From NCBI GenBank assembly GCA_015179125.1, contig WHVA01000082.1:62001-126000 (forward strand): a stretch of DNA of 64,000 bases, read 5' to 3'. The notes beneath the pieces are model-generated. The model saw only the letters and a program-made list of their open reading frames with translations. It did no database searches and was not told the origin of the DNA. This stretch comes from Gautieria morchelliformis (Eukaryota > Basidiomycota > Agaricomycetes > Gomphales > Gomphaceae). The position numbers were made by a program, and so were the translations under genes. The first letter of the stretch is position 1. The number at the start of each line of letters is the position of its first letter. This document shows, piece by piece, positions 1-11,112 of this stretch.

Positions 1-564
1 CCTGCGGGTGACTTGCAGTGACTTGCCAGATTATTCCAAGCTGACTCACCCCATGTGAGTGCATGACGCATCTCCCCTCGTGGGGATGGGGGTGAGCTAT
101 TTCACACATCCTTACATCCTATTTTGACCATGCTCCTCTAGCAACATCCACAGATGTCAAATGTGCATTCAGTCAGGGCCGACTGACTGTATCACAGATG
201 CGTTACTCTCTGAAGGAAAAGTCGACACATGCTGGGACCATACTCAGAGCACATGGCTGTCATATGAAGGACTTGTTCCTGAGGAATGTGTTGTAGAGTT
301 GCTGCATGATAAGAGTAAGCATGTCAAGAAGGCTGTTGGGCAGAATGAAGTAATAGTAGTTGAATGACATGTAAATGACATGAATTCTTGGCATTTAAGG
401 CTTGCAGGTCTGCGAGTCACCTGCGGAATTCCAAAGGCCAAACCTGGACTTGGCAGGTTTTTAGGCGCTGGGTCACCTGGACTTGTGGGAGTTGGATCTG
501 CAGGTTAAAATCACAGGTTGAACTGCGAGTCACCTGCAGGAACCTGGACTCGTGGACAGCCCTG
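1..564 (+). mobile_element. Non-autonomous hAT element, right part (copy 1)
   Basis: The right end is an 18-base terminal repeat (547-564) ending GGACAGCCCTG, the mirror image of the left end seen at 50199 and 59102. Sequence from position 1 matches the interior of the 50199 copy starting about 128 bases in, so the left end lies outside the window. The interior has repeated CACCTGCAGG and CAGGTGACTTG-like blocks typical of subterminal transposase-binding repeats. No transposase frame is visible, so it would depend on a transposase supplied in trans. It is inserted in the dispersed repeat that runs uninterrupted at 28320. The candidate 8-base target duplication on this side is CACGTGGC (565-572). 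Confidence 0.75.
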
Positions 565-1060
565 CACGTGGCTGTAATTCTATAGCGATGCTGGATGATC
601 TCGGAAGAGGTATCAGTTCGTGTCAACGTTTCTCGATGTGGCGACACGAGACAACTCTCATTCGGGAGGCATGTCCTGAACGGCGTGGAAAGAAGTGGTA
701 TGAAGAGACTATCGAAGTCAAACGTGGAGCACAACAACATGGTATCCGTGAGGCTGAGCATTCGGTGTATCGGATGTGACGGTGATGCAGAGCTGTTTAG
801 GTACTCATAATCCCGAGCGAAGTGAGGCTTAATTAACTCGGCGTCTATGATGTTGGCCTTGGCAAGCCCCTAATATTCCAGACGCATCACGAATGCCAGT
901 CGTCGTGCATCATCACCGCCAGTGTGCATGATGCATGATCTGCTCCGTTGCAGAGTCTGGTGCCTGAGCCAAGTCAGGAGCTCGCGTCATGGTCAGAACT
1001 AGCGCTGCAAGATAGGGCGAGATCGATCCAAATCGAGATGTGGCGGTTCCAGGTGTGTTG
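565..1060 (+). repeat. Dispersed upstream repeat, copy 1 (interrupted by hAT)
   Basis: This segment matches 28326-29010, with an internal deletion after the GCAGAGCTGTTTAG block near 799. Inverted and diverged copies lie at 30759-31430 and 56830-57310. In copies A and C the family lies directly upstream of a DUF6533-type gene, so it probably derives from that gene's 5' flank and was dispersed by duplication. Several short frames cross it, but none is conserved between copies. Confidence 0.7.
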
Positions 1061-1808
1061 GGTCTGGGTTCGGGTTCCAATTGGGCGCACTGTGACCTGT
1101 CCTGCGGCCTTTTGTCTCCTTCCATGCGCCGTTGTTACCACATATTTAGTTATCCCACTGTCATACCACTTTTTGTACTCCATTGTAAAAAGCCACCAAC
1201 GCTCCAGCGAAACTAACACCTCTCCTGACCGCCTTCCTCGACCCCATCGCAAGAGCATACATCTGCTACCTTGGGTGGATCAACACGCCCGTGCCAATCA
1301 GTGTGAACTTGTGTCTCATTATGGAGAGTGAGTACTTTTGAATTGACTTTGAGATTCTTCTGTTTCTGTTGGTCTTTTGGGGAAGGAGTCCATGTTCACA
1401 AGCGAGAGCCCGAAGCCGCCTCGCACTTACTGACTTTCTTGAATCATGCCACAAGGATGTAGGCGCAGAGGTCTGAGACAGAGACTCTAAGGCTAACACG
1501 ACGTCAGGAGAAGCTATTACTATTAGTAGAAAGGACCAAATACCTAAGACGACGTCAGGAGAAGCTGAGAGGTCGTCGTACAATAGGGGCTCTACTTATA
1601 CTAGCTAGAGTGACCTTTTGTACTCTAAAAGGGGAATAGAACAATAGGGTAGAACAATGGGGTGAAGATACAAAAGGGGCTGTGGCAAGGGACAACGCGC
1701 TAAGTGGACAAAGGGTCGGTGATCTCGGTGATCGGTCAAGTATGACCGGGCTTTCAACAAAGGATTCCCGGTTATCTGCCAATGGTCGAAGCTGCGTTCA
1801 GGACAGTG
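1061..1808. other. Unassigned stretch between repeats
   Basis: I see no gene here. An 18-base direct repeat (ACGACGTCAGGAGAAGCT) occurs at 1498-1515 and 1549-1566, with a 51-base period. Confidence 0.5.
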
Positions 1809-1813
1809 TATAA

Positions 1814-1918
1814 TGTCAGCGCAGAGCCTGAGTTCGAAGGAGGAACAGATGAGATTCCCCTCCTTCGAACTCAGATTGATTAGCTAATCGACTGCGGCAC
1901 GTGACTCGACGCACAACA
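1814..1918 (-). repeat. Copia 3' LTR (105 bp)
   Basis: In element orientation it reads TGTTGTGCG...GCGCTGACA. It contains a perfect 16-base inverted repeat, CTGAGTTCGAAGGAGG (1828-1843) against its complement (1859-1874), with a 15-base loop. The hairpin takes up nearly half of the LTR. Confidence 0.88.
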
Positions 1919-1945
1919 CACCCCCTTGACGCTGTCAGTTTGCCC

Positions 1946-4440
1946 TCAGAAAAGTCCCATGGTGCGACGGTGTCGCTCCACCAACTCGCGGGATAGTGCC
2001 TTGGTCAGTAAGTCCGCGGGCATGCTGCTCGTGGGCTCATAATCAACTCGGATGATCTTCTGTGCGACTTTCTCTCGCAGCCAGAAATACCAAAGATCTA
2101 AGTGTTTCATCCGGCCATGATGTTCGGGGTTCTTTGCAACCGAGAGGGCGGATTGGTTGTCGATGAAAAGGTGAGATGGCTCCTCGACTTCGTAACCGAG
2201 CTCGCTCAACAAACTTCGTAACCAGACAATTTCTGTTCCTGCTAGGTCCGAGGCGACAAACTCTGCCTCCGTTGTGGATAGGGTGACTATGCTCTGTATT
2301 TTGCTGGCCCAGTATTTTGCTTGCCCAGCTGATAGCTCCAGTCCCTATCTTTGCAAGGAAGCCTGAGGTCGACCGGCCGTTATCAGGGTTCCCGCCATGG
2401 TCCACGTCGGTCCAGGTCAGGAACGACGGGGTCGATTCACTGGGCGCGAAGGTGAGTGCCAAATCGACTGTTCCTTTCAGATAACGCAGGAGATGTTTCA
2501 CAGCCGTCCAGTGCGCTGGGCCTGGATTCGAGTTGAACTGTGCAAGGCATCCGACGGCGTAGGCAATGTCGGGGCGCGTTGCGATGGCAAGGTAATTCAG
2601 TGCTCCAACTGCATTCAAGTATGGTATGTCTCTCATTTCTTCTGCTTCTTCTGGGGTTGATGGACCCATGGTTGCGCTCAGTTTCAGACCCGGCGTCATG
2701 GGCGTGAAAACTGGTCGGCAATCTGACATTTGGAACCGACTGAGGATTTCTCGAATATATTGTTTCTGTGAGAGCTTCAACGTCCTCTGTGATTGATCAT
2801 ACTCCACTTCCACGCCTAGCAGTGATGTTGTTGGCCCCAGGTCCTTCAACTTGAATATTTTGGCCAGTTTGCTTTTTACCCTGTCTAAGTCCTGTTTTGA
2901 GTTGGACACCAGAGTTAAGTTGTCAACGAAGACAGGTATGATGACTTTTACCCCATCACTCGTCCAGATATATATGCTCGGATCGGATTTTAGGCGTCTG
3001 AATTCCATCCCTTCTAGTGCTGCTCCGAGCCTCTCATACCATAATCTTCTGCTTTGTTTCAGCCCATACAGCCCTCTCCTCAATTTGCATACCCAATCTG
3101 GTCCACCCTGATGATATCCCTCTGGTTGTGTCATGTATATCTTTGCATCATCATCCAGGACTCCGTTTAAGTAGGCGTTCGATATGTCAATGGACTCTAT
3201 GTGCGCTCCTTGAAGCGCTCCCTGAGCTAGTATTGTGCGCAGGGCTGCCCAACGTGCGGTAGGAGCGAACACTTCATCGTAGTCGATCCCCGGTCGCTGA
3301 GTGTATCCCTTTGCTACCACACGGCTCTTATACTTGTCTATGGATCCGTCCGAGTGAAGTTTGATTCGGAATACCCATTGGGAGCCAATGGCTTTTTCAC
3401 CAGGTGGGAGTTTTACTAGCTCCCACGTCCCATTGTCCAAGAGGGCTTGGATCTCTGCATCTGTAGAACCTTTCCATAGTGGTGCGTCTGGCCACCGCAT
3501 CGCTTCTGCGAACGTTTTGGGGACGCAGTCATCCCTTATTGTTGTGTTCAGTACTAATTCAATAGTATCTGGTTCACTGTAGATGAATTCCAGAGCCTGG
3601 ACAATTGAGGTGTTAGCCGTTGCACCCCCTTCAGGGTCTGGACTATCATGATCGGCTGGGGGTTGTGGTTGGATGAATGGATCATGGAGGTGCCGGTAAT
3701 CGATGCGGGCAGTATTCCTGCCAGAGCGGCGGGGCTGTGGGGGTGGTGGAGGTGGAGGCGGGTCGGGGTCGGCTGGTGGGTCAGGCTCAGGAAGGGCGGG
3801 GGCATCGGGTTCGGGATCTGGTTCAAGAAGGGGTGGGTGCTCGAGGTTGACCTCTGGGGGTTCAAGGTCCTGGACTGGCTGCTCATCCGGTGGAGCTGCC
3901 ACGTGGTTGGGGTTTGGGACCAAGGTAGGTATGGGTGGATCAGCAGTGTTGTCTGCGGTGGAAAGACCTGGGAATTCATGTTCGTTGAAAATGATGTCCC
4001 TTGATATGATAATGCGTCTGGTGGTAGGGTCCATGCAGCGCCAGCTTTTATAACCATCTTCAAAGCCAAGGTATATGCATTTGCGGGATCTGGGCTGTAG
4101 TCCCTTTCTTTCATCCTTTTGAATGTGAATGTGGGCAGTGCAACTGAACGTGCGTAGCATGCTGAGGTTTGGTTTGTGGCCGAACCAGGCCTCGTATGGC
4201 GTTTTGTCTGTGAGTGCGGAAGTCGGAGTGGCATTGATGATTCGAACTAGTAGTGTCAGTGCTTCGCCCCACATCGATGCTGGTAGGTGGGCTTGCTGCA
4301 GCATTGCGACCGTTCCTTCAATGAGGGTCCAGTTTGTCCGCTCTGAGATGCCATTTTGTTGAGGCGAGCCTTTCGTAGTGTGCTCATGTACTATGCCTCG
4401 ACGCTGGAAGTGCTGGTCCCACTTGTGGCCGATGTACTCC
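1946..4440 (-). pseudogene. Copia pol: integrase C-terminus, reverse transcriptase, RNase H
   Basis: Two frames (about 2300-4304 and onward, then 1946-2212) cover the C-terminal half of the polyprotein. Recognisable parts are the copia linker after integrase (YEAWFGHKP), a proline-rich spacer, then the RT start SQWVFRIK and the motif region DISNAYLNG. The catalytic motif reads FVDN instead of FVDD, with the Asn codon at 2919-2921. RNase H follows (WTDVDHGG, RSTSGF). A frameshift near 2300 separates it from its last part (FIDNQSALSVAKNPEHHGR and a C-terminus about 20 bases short of the LTR region). With the second catalytic Asp lost, the RT should be inactive. Confidence 0.85.
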
Positions 4441-5325
4441 CCCCCTTTTGTCCTCTCTGAATCGTTTCACTCTTAAATTTGTCTGGTTCTCTACCAGTGC
4501 CTCGTAGACTTGGTAGGCTTCAAATGCTTCGTCCTTCGTTTTTAGGAGGTAAATGCATCTGTACCTTGTGCAATCATCTGTGAATGTGATCCAGTATCGG
4601 TACCCAGACAGTGTACGGACTGGGAGAGGGCCATGTACATCTGAGACAATGAGGTCGAGCGGGTTCAGTGCACGGTTTTCACTCCTTTTTGGAAAGGGAC
4701 TACGGTGTTGCTTCGCAGCGATGCATGGTTCACATATTGCGGGGATGGTCGCACTAGAGCTTAGGCGTATGCTGTCGACCATGCCATGCTTCAGGAGCCG
4801 TTCAAGGCGTTCACGACCGATATGTGCTAGTCGCTTGTGTAGGAGTGCCCGGTCCACGATAGGTGAGGAAGTGGTGAGTGCGGATTCTGGATTCGGAATG
4901 GTGTCTCCGATTAGAAATCCTGTCCCATTTCGTACAGTTGCATAGAAAAGTAGCCTCCCATCCCGGGTGAATGAGATATGATCCTTCACGATATTGACTG
5001 AGAAGTTGTGATGGGTGGTGAGATGAAGTACGGCGAGTAGGTTATTTTGGAGATCTGGTACGTGCAGAACTCTCGAGAACATAATATTCTGTGACGCTTG
5101 CCCATCAACCTTTGGGGTAAACAAGACTTGCCCCCTTCCGGCTGAGTACACAATATCGTTTGTCGCTAGACAGATGGGCACACGATAATGTTCATAATTG
5201 CGCAGCCAGTGGCAATGCGGGGTCATGTGGCTAGTGGCCCCCATGTTGGTGTTCCAGTATAAATCAGCATTGCTGTTGGGGGATAATGGGAATGATGACC
5301 ACAGACTCGCGTTTCCGGCAAATTC
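4384..5325 (-). pseudogene. Copia pol: protease and integrase core
   Basis: The frame continues that of gag. The protease site reads NMGATSHM where copia proteases have D(S/T)GA(S/T)xHM. The Asn codon (5245-5247) replaces the catalytic Asp by one G-to-A change. Integrase follows with an HHCC zinc-binding region (LHKRLAHIG to CEPC) and the first catalytic Asp in VSDVHGPL. A frameshift near 4440-4455 breaks the core, so the rest of integrase is read in the next frame. Protease loss alone would block maturation of the particle. Confidence 0.85.
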
Positions 5326-6129
5326 TCATACGATATCACCCGATGCGTTCTCAGTCACTCGGTTCGCTCCCCGTTCCTTTTTCCTCTCCTCACCCTTCTG
5401 CATGGTCTTGAGCTCTGGCTGAGCGGCCCAGCATCGGTCTGATGTGTGGCCTCGCTTCTTGCCTATGGTGCACGTTTCGACAATGGTTTTCCTTCCTCTG
5501 GCCGCAGAAAATGCTCCTGACAACGTTGCACTTGCCTGACGCCTCAGGTCTTCGTTCCGGAAGGCTGTGGATACGGTGGTGCGATCGAGCGTGCCAATCA
5601 GTAGTAGCGACGAGGTAAAGGCCCCATACACTGTTTGGTCAAGTCCTGCGATGGTTGCGTGCATTCCAATTTCATCAATGACGTTTTGGGCGGTGAGTGT
5701 GCTGGGAGCTAACACTATGAGATCGTTCGTGGCTGAGTTCGTGCGAGTGATATAGTCTGTGAGGGACTCACTATCTTCCTTTCGTATGCTCAGTAGTTTT
5801 TGTATTGCGTGGAATCAAGTGGTTGCGACTTGCGATCAGTGAGCCATTCTTAGCCTCTTCCACATCTCGGTGGGATCGTCCATCACTCCCTCGATGTGGA
5901 TGTATTGCGTGTGAGAGAGTGACCTCAACAGGGTGCCGGCCGCTTCTTCCCTTTTCAGCAACCATTTTTCTGTCTCTCTCGCGTCGGTAGGTCTTATTGA
6001 ATCTCCAGTGACAATCCGCCATGCGTTGATTGTCATCAGCTTGCCCTGCATCGCGATGCTCCATGTGTTGTAATTTGTGCTCGTGAGCTTTATGCTTCTC
6101 ATGCGGCCTTCGATCTCCGAGTCTGACAT
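5326..6129 (-). pseudogene. Copia gag
   Basis: It starts with an ATG at 6129 about 55 bases inside the 5' LTR. The N-terminus (KLTSTNYNTWSIAMQGKL) is a typical copia gag UBN2-like start. Three in-frame TGA stops (5836-5838, 5815-5817, 5326-5328) sit where related sequences would be expected to have Arg (CGA). The C-terminal zinc knuckle reads C-T-I-G-K-K-R-G-H-x4-C, so its second Cys is Gly. Gag and protease share one frame, as in most copia elements. Confidence 0.82.
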
Positions 6130-6172
6130 GATGGATGGATTTTATGTGTTCTCTTCCTTCGACTAGGGTGCG

Positions 6173-6184
6173 GGGCCCATAACC
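6173..6184 (-). promoter_or_regulatory. Copia primer-binding site (initiator tRNA-Met anticodon type)
   Basis: Directly adjoining the 5' LTR, the minus strand reads GGTTATGGGCCC. Its complement GGGCCCATAACC is the conserved anticodon stem-loop of eukaryotic initiator tRNA-Met, with the CAU anticodon inside. Drosophila copia and yeast Ty5 are known to prime from an internal half of this tRNA. The match and position are seen; the priming mode is inferred. Confidence 0.78.
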
Positions 6185-6289
6185 TGTCAGCGCAGAGCCT
6201 GAGTTCGAAGGAGGAACGGATGAGATTCCCCTCCTTCGAACTCAGATTGATTAGCTAATCGACTGTGACACGTGACTCGATGCGCAACA
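6185..6289 (-). repeat. Copia 5' LTR (105 bp)
   Basis: It is nearly identical to the LTR at 1814-1918 and carries the same 16-base hairpin arms (6199-6214 and 6230-6245). The differences are a few transitions. The TATAA duplication follows directly. Confidence 0.88.
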
Positions 6290-6294
6290 TATAA

Positions 6295-7264
6295 CATGTC
6301 ACAGCCAGGTGCATTGTTCCAGTCTATAGAGCTCAATGCGAAAACTCCCTAGCCTATGATACAGCTGAGCTAGTAGAGTACTGATGACGAAGTCACCAGC
6401 TCATGCTCTCTAAATAGGATCGAGAACTCAGGATCTTTCTTGACTTCGTGATTAGTGAATCATAGTCAGAAACGTAGATGTTATAATATGCATGCAACAT
6501 ATATTCAAACTTCGCCGGAGGGTATGTTAGATCCAAGAAACAAAGCACAAATAGCCTACGTGAATCAAGCTACCACTAGATAATAAGCATGGTGCATATG
6601 ACAGAGGAAATAGGGTATTTCTGAAATGGTAGGTGGGTGAGACACAGTGTCCAGAAATGATCATCAGAGCCCGTGCCACCACCCAGGCCATGGGAGGTCT
6701 AGTCACGACAGGTCAAGCTACGAGACTGCGGGTGACTGAAATTTGCAGTTAGCACACAATGATCAACGCATTAATGTCATGAGAAATCTCATGCCTGGGT
6801 TGGGTCGAAGAGGAAGGGTAGGAATGACCGTATGGTTCCTTTGAGCTGCTGCATAATGGTCAGCCGGCACTGTCGTGGAAATCATACTGGTATGTCATAC
6901 TCATCATTCATATCTCCCTGCCCCGATTGCAGGACACGAGACTGCGGTCCTAGCGAAGATCTTTCACAGATATGAGTATGAAACAGAAGACACCACATGA
7001 GCTGGTTGTACGTTGTCTGTATACTGTCTTGCAGGTAGTTGGAAGGACCTGCGTGCGCTCCCACTGCTTGGGGAATTGTTAAATGTTACGCTCCAGGAAC
7101 AGACTGACAGCCATGTACTGACGTGATGTGCTGCGAGCTAGAACTTTGACTGATGTGTCGTCCACAGCTGTCCCTGCCAAAAGTGAAGATTGGCAGACGA
7201 ACCTTACCCCGATCCATCGATGCTTACCTCCTAGAGCTACTACTGGACACGACACGTCCGAGAT
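6295..7264. other. Unassigned intergenic stretch
   Basis: No convincing gene, repeat copy or RNA is visible between the copia element and the LINE tail. The short frames here lack recognisable motifs. Confidence 0.5.
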
Positions 7265-7458
7265 TAGCTTGGCCATTTTTTTCTTTTTTTTTTTTTTTTT
7301 TTTCCAATTTTACGTCTTTTGGGGCAGCACCCTATGTAAGACGTATTTACAGTTTTTCCTTGCGTTTGGCCCACCTCTCCTTTAGACCTCTATGCTCTGC
7401 GTATGCTCAAGAGGCATTGCCTTGGGCATGTCCATGCCTTCGTAGGCGAGGTGTGTGT

Positions 7459-10400
7459 TTAGCGCCTTCTCTCCCTGCGCTGTCGTCCGTCTGCTCTTCC
7501 TCGTGTGTCCTCTTTCGCCGGTGGTAGGGCTACGTTTCCGTATCGATCCTTGAACCTTTTCGTGTCCTGTATGTATCCAAATAGATGCTGTAGCGCCTTG
7601 TGCCCACCTAGCAGTGTCTTTAGGGACCTCGCTCCCCGTTTCAGCTTTCTCTCCAGCTTTTGCCTCTGCTCCTTGTATGCCCGGCACTGGAACAGGTAGT
7701 GCTGTACGGTCTCCTGTGCGCTCCTGCATGCCTGGCACAAGGGCGATTCCGCTTTTCCTATCTTGTGCAGGTACTTGTTTAACGGTATATGTCCCGTCCT
7801 TAGCTGTACGAGTATGCTGGCCTGCTTGCGCGGCATGTTCTTCGTGATTTTCGCGAAAGTGGCTGATGGCATGGTGGGGTCAATCTCGTGCACTCGCATA
7901 GCTCTAGGTGACTTAGCGAAGATTTCCCTCGCTCTCTGGTTCAGGCTCGTGCCGTGTCTCTGGGCCTCTGCTGTTCTGCTCGTTGGCAACGTTCCCCGGC
8001 ACTTGATTGGTATGTTCCTCTCCTCGCTGGTCTCTCCGCTCGCCGCCTTCTTCGCCTCCTCATCCGCCCTCTGGTTCCCTGCTACCCCTTCGTGCCCCGG
8101 TACCCATCTCATAGTGATTTTGGCTCCCAGCTGTTGTTGCACTATGCCCTGAATTTGTCTATGGACTGCGTTGATGAGATATTGGCCGGGAATTGCGCGC
8201 TCTTTTCTCGTTGTCTGTATAGTCGCTTGGTTGTCCAGGGCAATGGTGTATCTGCCACCGCGTTCCATGTTGAGCATCTTCGCCCCTATGGCTGCGCCCG
8301 CTAGTTCTGCTTCGAAGATGGTGTGCTCGTGTTCTGGGCCCATGTACAGCCTTGTCATCTTGCATTCCCTACCGTTCCTGTACATCACCGCTGCAGCCCC
8401 CACTCCGCCCTCTATGCAGGATCCGTCCGTGTATACTACCACTTCTGCTTCGTCAGCATCTATCTCCTCCTTCGCCTTCTCCTTGGACGGTGGGATCCTT
8501 GCGTCGAATGCCGGGGCCCACTTGGGCCCGAGCACCACTGTATGGATCTTCTCCATTGTGTCTGGATTCAGCTCGAAGGCGTGCATCATCTCGTGTAATG
8601 GCAATCTGTGGCGTTTGACGTACCTCCTAGCCGCTCTCCTTGTTCTCTCTGCTAGCGGGTGACCCTGGGGCAGGCACGCTAGCCGTACTGCCGCCCTGTG
8701 CACTATCTTGGTCACTAGCAGCTGGAACGGTAGGAGGTCGGCGTGGGCGTTGAGCATGTCTGTGGCCGTGGTTCTCAGCGCTCCTGTGATGTCTATCGCG
8801 ACCTGTCTCTGGATTCTGGCTAACTTGTTTATGTAGCCCTTCGTTCCTTTGGTCCTGTTCGATTCTGGTGTGAGGAAGACGTCAGCGGCGTATAACATCC
8901 TCGGGATTGTAACAGTTAGGTAGTAAACCCCATGTATGCTTCCCCTTTCTTCAGGGCGTAATTGACGTGTTCCTTGAACCTCAACTCCTGATCCATTATC
9001 ACCCCTAGGAATTTGTGAGCCACCGTGGGCCGCACCACATGGGTTCCTATTTTTATTGTCGGCCTCGTTGTTGGCTTGGTTTTCCGAGGTCTCACCGGGT
9101 CTTTCTCTCTTCTCCTGGTGAGACCCATCAGCCCAAACTTCTCTACCGCGAATTGACACTGGTGTTGTTCCGCCCAGTCGTACGCTCCTCCGGGCCTTTC
9201 CATCATTTCCGTCAGCTTTCTGAATGCCTCAGGTAGGTCCTTCCCCTCCACTGTTAGGGTCGTGTCGTCCATGAACCCCACGCAGCCTTCTCCCCTGCTA
9301 CTCTGCGCGATGTCGATGAGGTCCGCGTTGTAGAATTGGTACATACTGCTGACAGGGGGCAGCCCTGATCCATTCCCCGCCCTATGGGCCTGGTCGCTGA
9401 GGTGTGGTCATCTAAGCTGACGACTGTTAGCCTATTTTGGACTTTCCTGTGTATCCAGTCCGTGAACTCACGCGGTATTCCTCTCCTGCGCATGTTGTGA
9501 GTCAGTCTCTTCAGCACGATAATAGGAAAAGCCCCCTTTATATCTAGGTATAGTACCCCTAGTACCCTTCCTCTCCTCCAGGCATCCTTCGCTTGTCCCA
9601 CCACGTGGTGAATGGCATCCGTAGTCATCCTGCCCGGTCTGCACCCGAAGTGGTTGTCAGGTAGCAGCCGGTGCTTCTCTGCCATTTTCACTATGTCCTC
9701 TGCGACGCACGCTGATAATACTTTTCCTATGGTGTCGAGAAAGGCTATCGGCCTGTAGGCACCTGGAACTGTGTAATCAGGTTTCCCCGGTTTGTGCAGG
9801 ACCTTGGTGATAGAATCTCTCCATTCGGGTGGGTACACCTCGAGGTCGAACGTTGCTCGAAAAAGAGGGCCTATGTAGGGTAGGATGACATTAATGCACT
9901 GTTTTATGAGTTCATTAAGGATACCGTTATCTCCGGGTGCCTTGAACCGATTGAGCCTGTCTACTGCTCTTCGTATCTGCCCGTCGGTTACTGGCTGGTA
10001 TTCGAACGCTGGTGGCGGGTAGTCGAAGTCCTCTGGGGTTGGTTCCGTTCCTTCTATTGTCTTCGGGAAGAACGCATCGAAGAGCATGTTCGCTTTTTGT
10101 TCGTTTGATTCCGCCACCTGTTTTGTGCCGTTGTCTTTTTGTAGTACCAACGTCGGCGCTCTCGCCATCCCCCCGTCCGATGCTCCCGCCGAGGCGTACC
10201 TGTGCGCTGTCCACACCATCTTGTGATTGATGCTTGCGAGGAACTCGGCCCAGTGCTCTTTTTTTGAGTCTTCTATTGCTCGAGCATAGCTGTTCCTGGC
10301 GCATCTGTACTCTTCATGAGTGGGGTGCGTCGGGTCGTTTCTCTTTGCGTAAGCCCTTCTTCCCAAGCGCCTCGTCTTGTTCCTCTTCTGAGTCAGTTGG

Positions 10401-11112
10401 AGCGACCACCAGCGCTTTACGTACGGCGAGGGTTTGCTCATCGGCACTAGCTCTTCCATGGTGTCCTGGATAGCTGTGATGAGCGCCTCCAGGTGGGTAT
10501 GGAACTGTTGTTTGTCCTTCGGGGTTGGGTCTTCTATGACTTGTTCCAACCGTGTTTCTAACGCCTTGTTGTAAGCTTTCCAATCCACCTGCCTGTAGTT
10601 ACGTTTTGGTCTGTGCGTGGCGGTCTCGACTGTGAGGTCTATCTTCATGTCTATGGGATAGTGGTCGGTTTTTGGTGGGCGCTCCTCCGGCACTGTTATG
10701 CAAGTGATCAGTCTCTCTGCTAGCGAAGGTGAGGCAAATACGTTATCTGTTCGAGTATGGTTTCCCGTTGCCATCGCTTTCAGGGTTGGCACTCCTTTGG
10801 GCAGTGTCATCTGCATCCCCTGCTCCGCTATGGCATCCAGCAGTATTTGCGCCTCGTTGAGATTGGCTCTGGTGAATAGGTGCGAATTGCGTAGCTCGTC
10901 CTGTTCTGGAAGTGCGTCCTCGGATATACTGTGTACCAGCTGTGCGTGGCCCTGGAGTTTCCCAAAAAGTCAATATATGGTTCTTGAATCGCAAGGATAT
11001 CGTAGTGATCAGCCGTGCACTTAGCTAGCATTTCCGCTGTGGCGGTGAGTGACTTGTTCACGTTTTGTTGTCTTATTCTCAAATTTTGGATCTGTTGTTC
11101 GGCTCTATTCAT
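7459..11112 (-). pseudogene. LINE 1 ORF2: endonuclease (deleted), reverse transcriptase, RNase H, zinc motif
   Basis: It starts at ATG 11112. An apurinic-type endonuclease N-terminus (YDILAIQEPYIDF) is followed, near 10880-10930, by a jump to HLFTRANLN. About 290 bases present in LINE 2, including the catalytic GDFN region, are missing. RT follows (HFGCRPGRMTTDA, LDIKGAFP, GMDQGCPLSA, catalytic FMDD near 9263-9275). RNase H is near 8000-8450 (VVYTDGS, FEAELAG, WVPGHEGVAGNQRADEEAK). The C-terminus has a C-x2-C-x7-H-x4-C motif (CQACRSAQETVQHYLFQC). Three frame changes split the reading frame, near 10820-10850, 9300-9340 and 8920-9150. Confidence 0.88.

Larger units (their letters stand above)
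1809..6294 (-). mobile_element. Ty1/copia-type LTR retrotransposon (minus strand)
   Basis: A complete-length but dead copia element. Both LTRs (1814-1918 and 6185-6289) are 105 bases, unusually short. The outer flanks are an identical 5-base target duplication TATAA (1809-1813 and 6290-6294). The domain order on the minus strand is gag, protease, integrase, reverse transcriptase, RNase H, which defines copia. A primer site abuts the 5' LTR (6173-6184) and a short purine tract (minus-strand AAGGGGGTG, about 1919-1927) abuts the 3' LTR. The polyprotein carries three CGA-to-TGA type stops, two frameshifts and two lost catalytic Asp residues. Confidence 0.9.

Noticed and set aside
3648..4053. Gly/Trp-rich plus-strand frames opposite the copia proline-rich spacer
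   Set aside because: They are antisense shadows of the proline-rich linker between integrase and RT.
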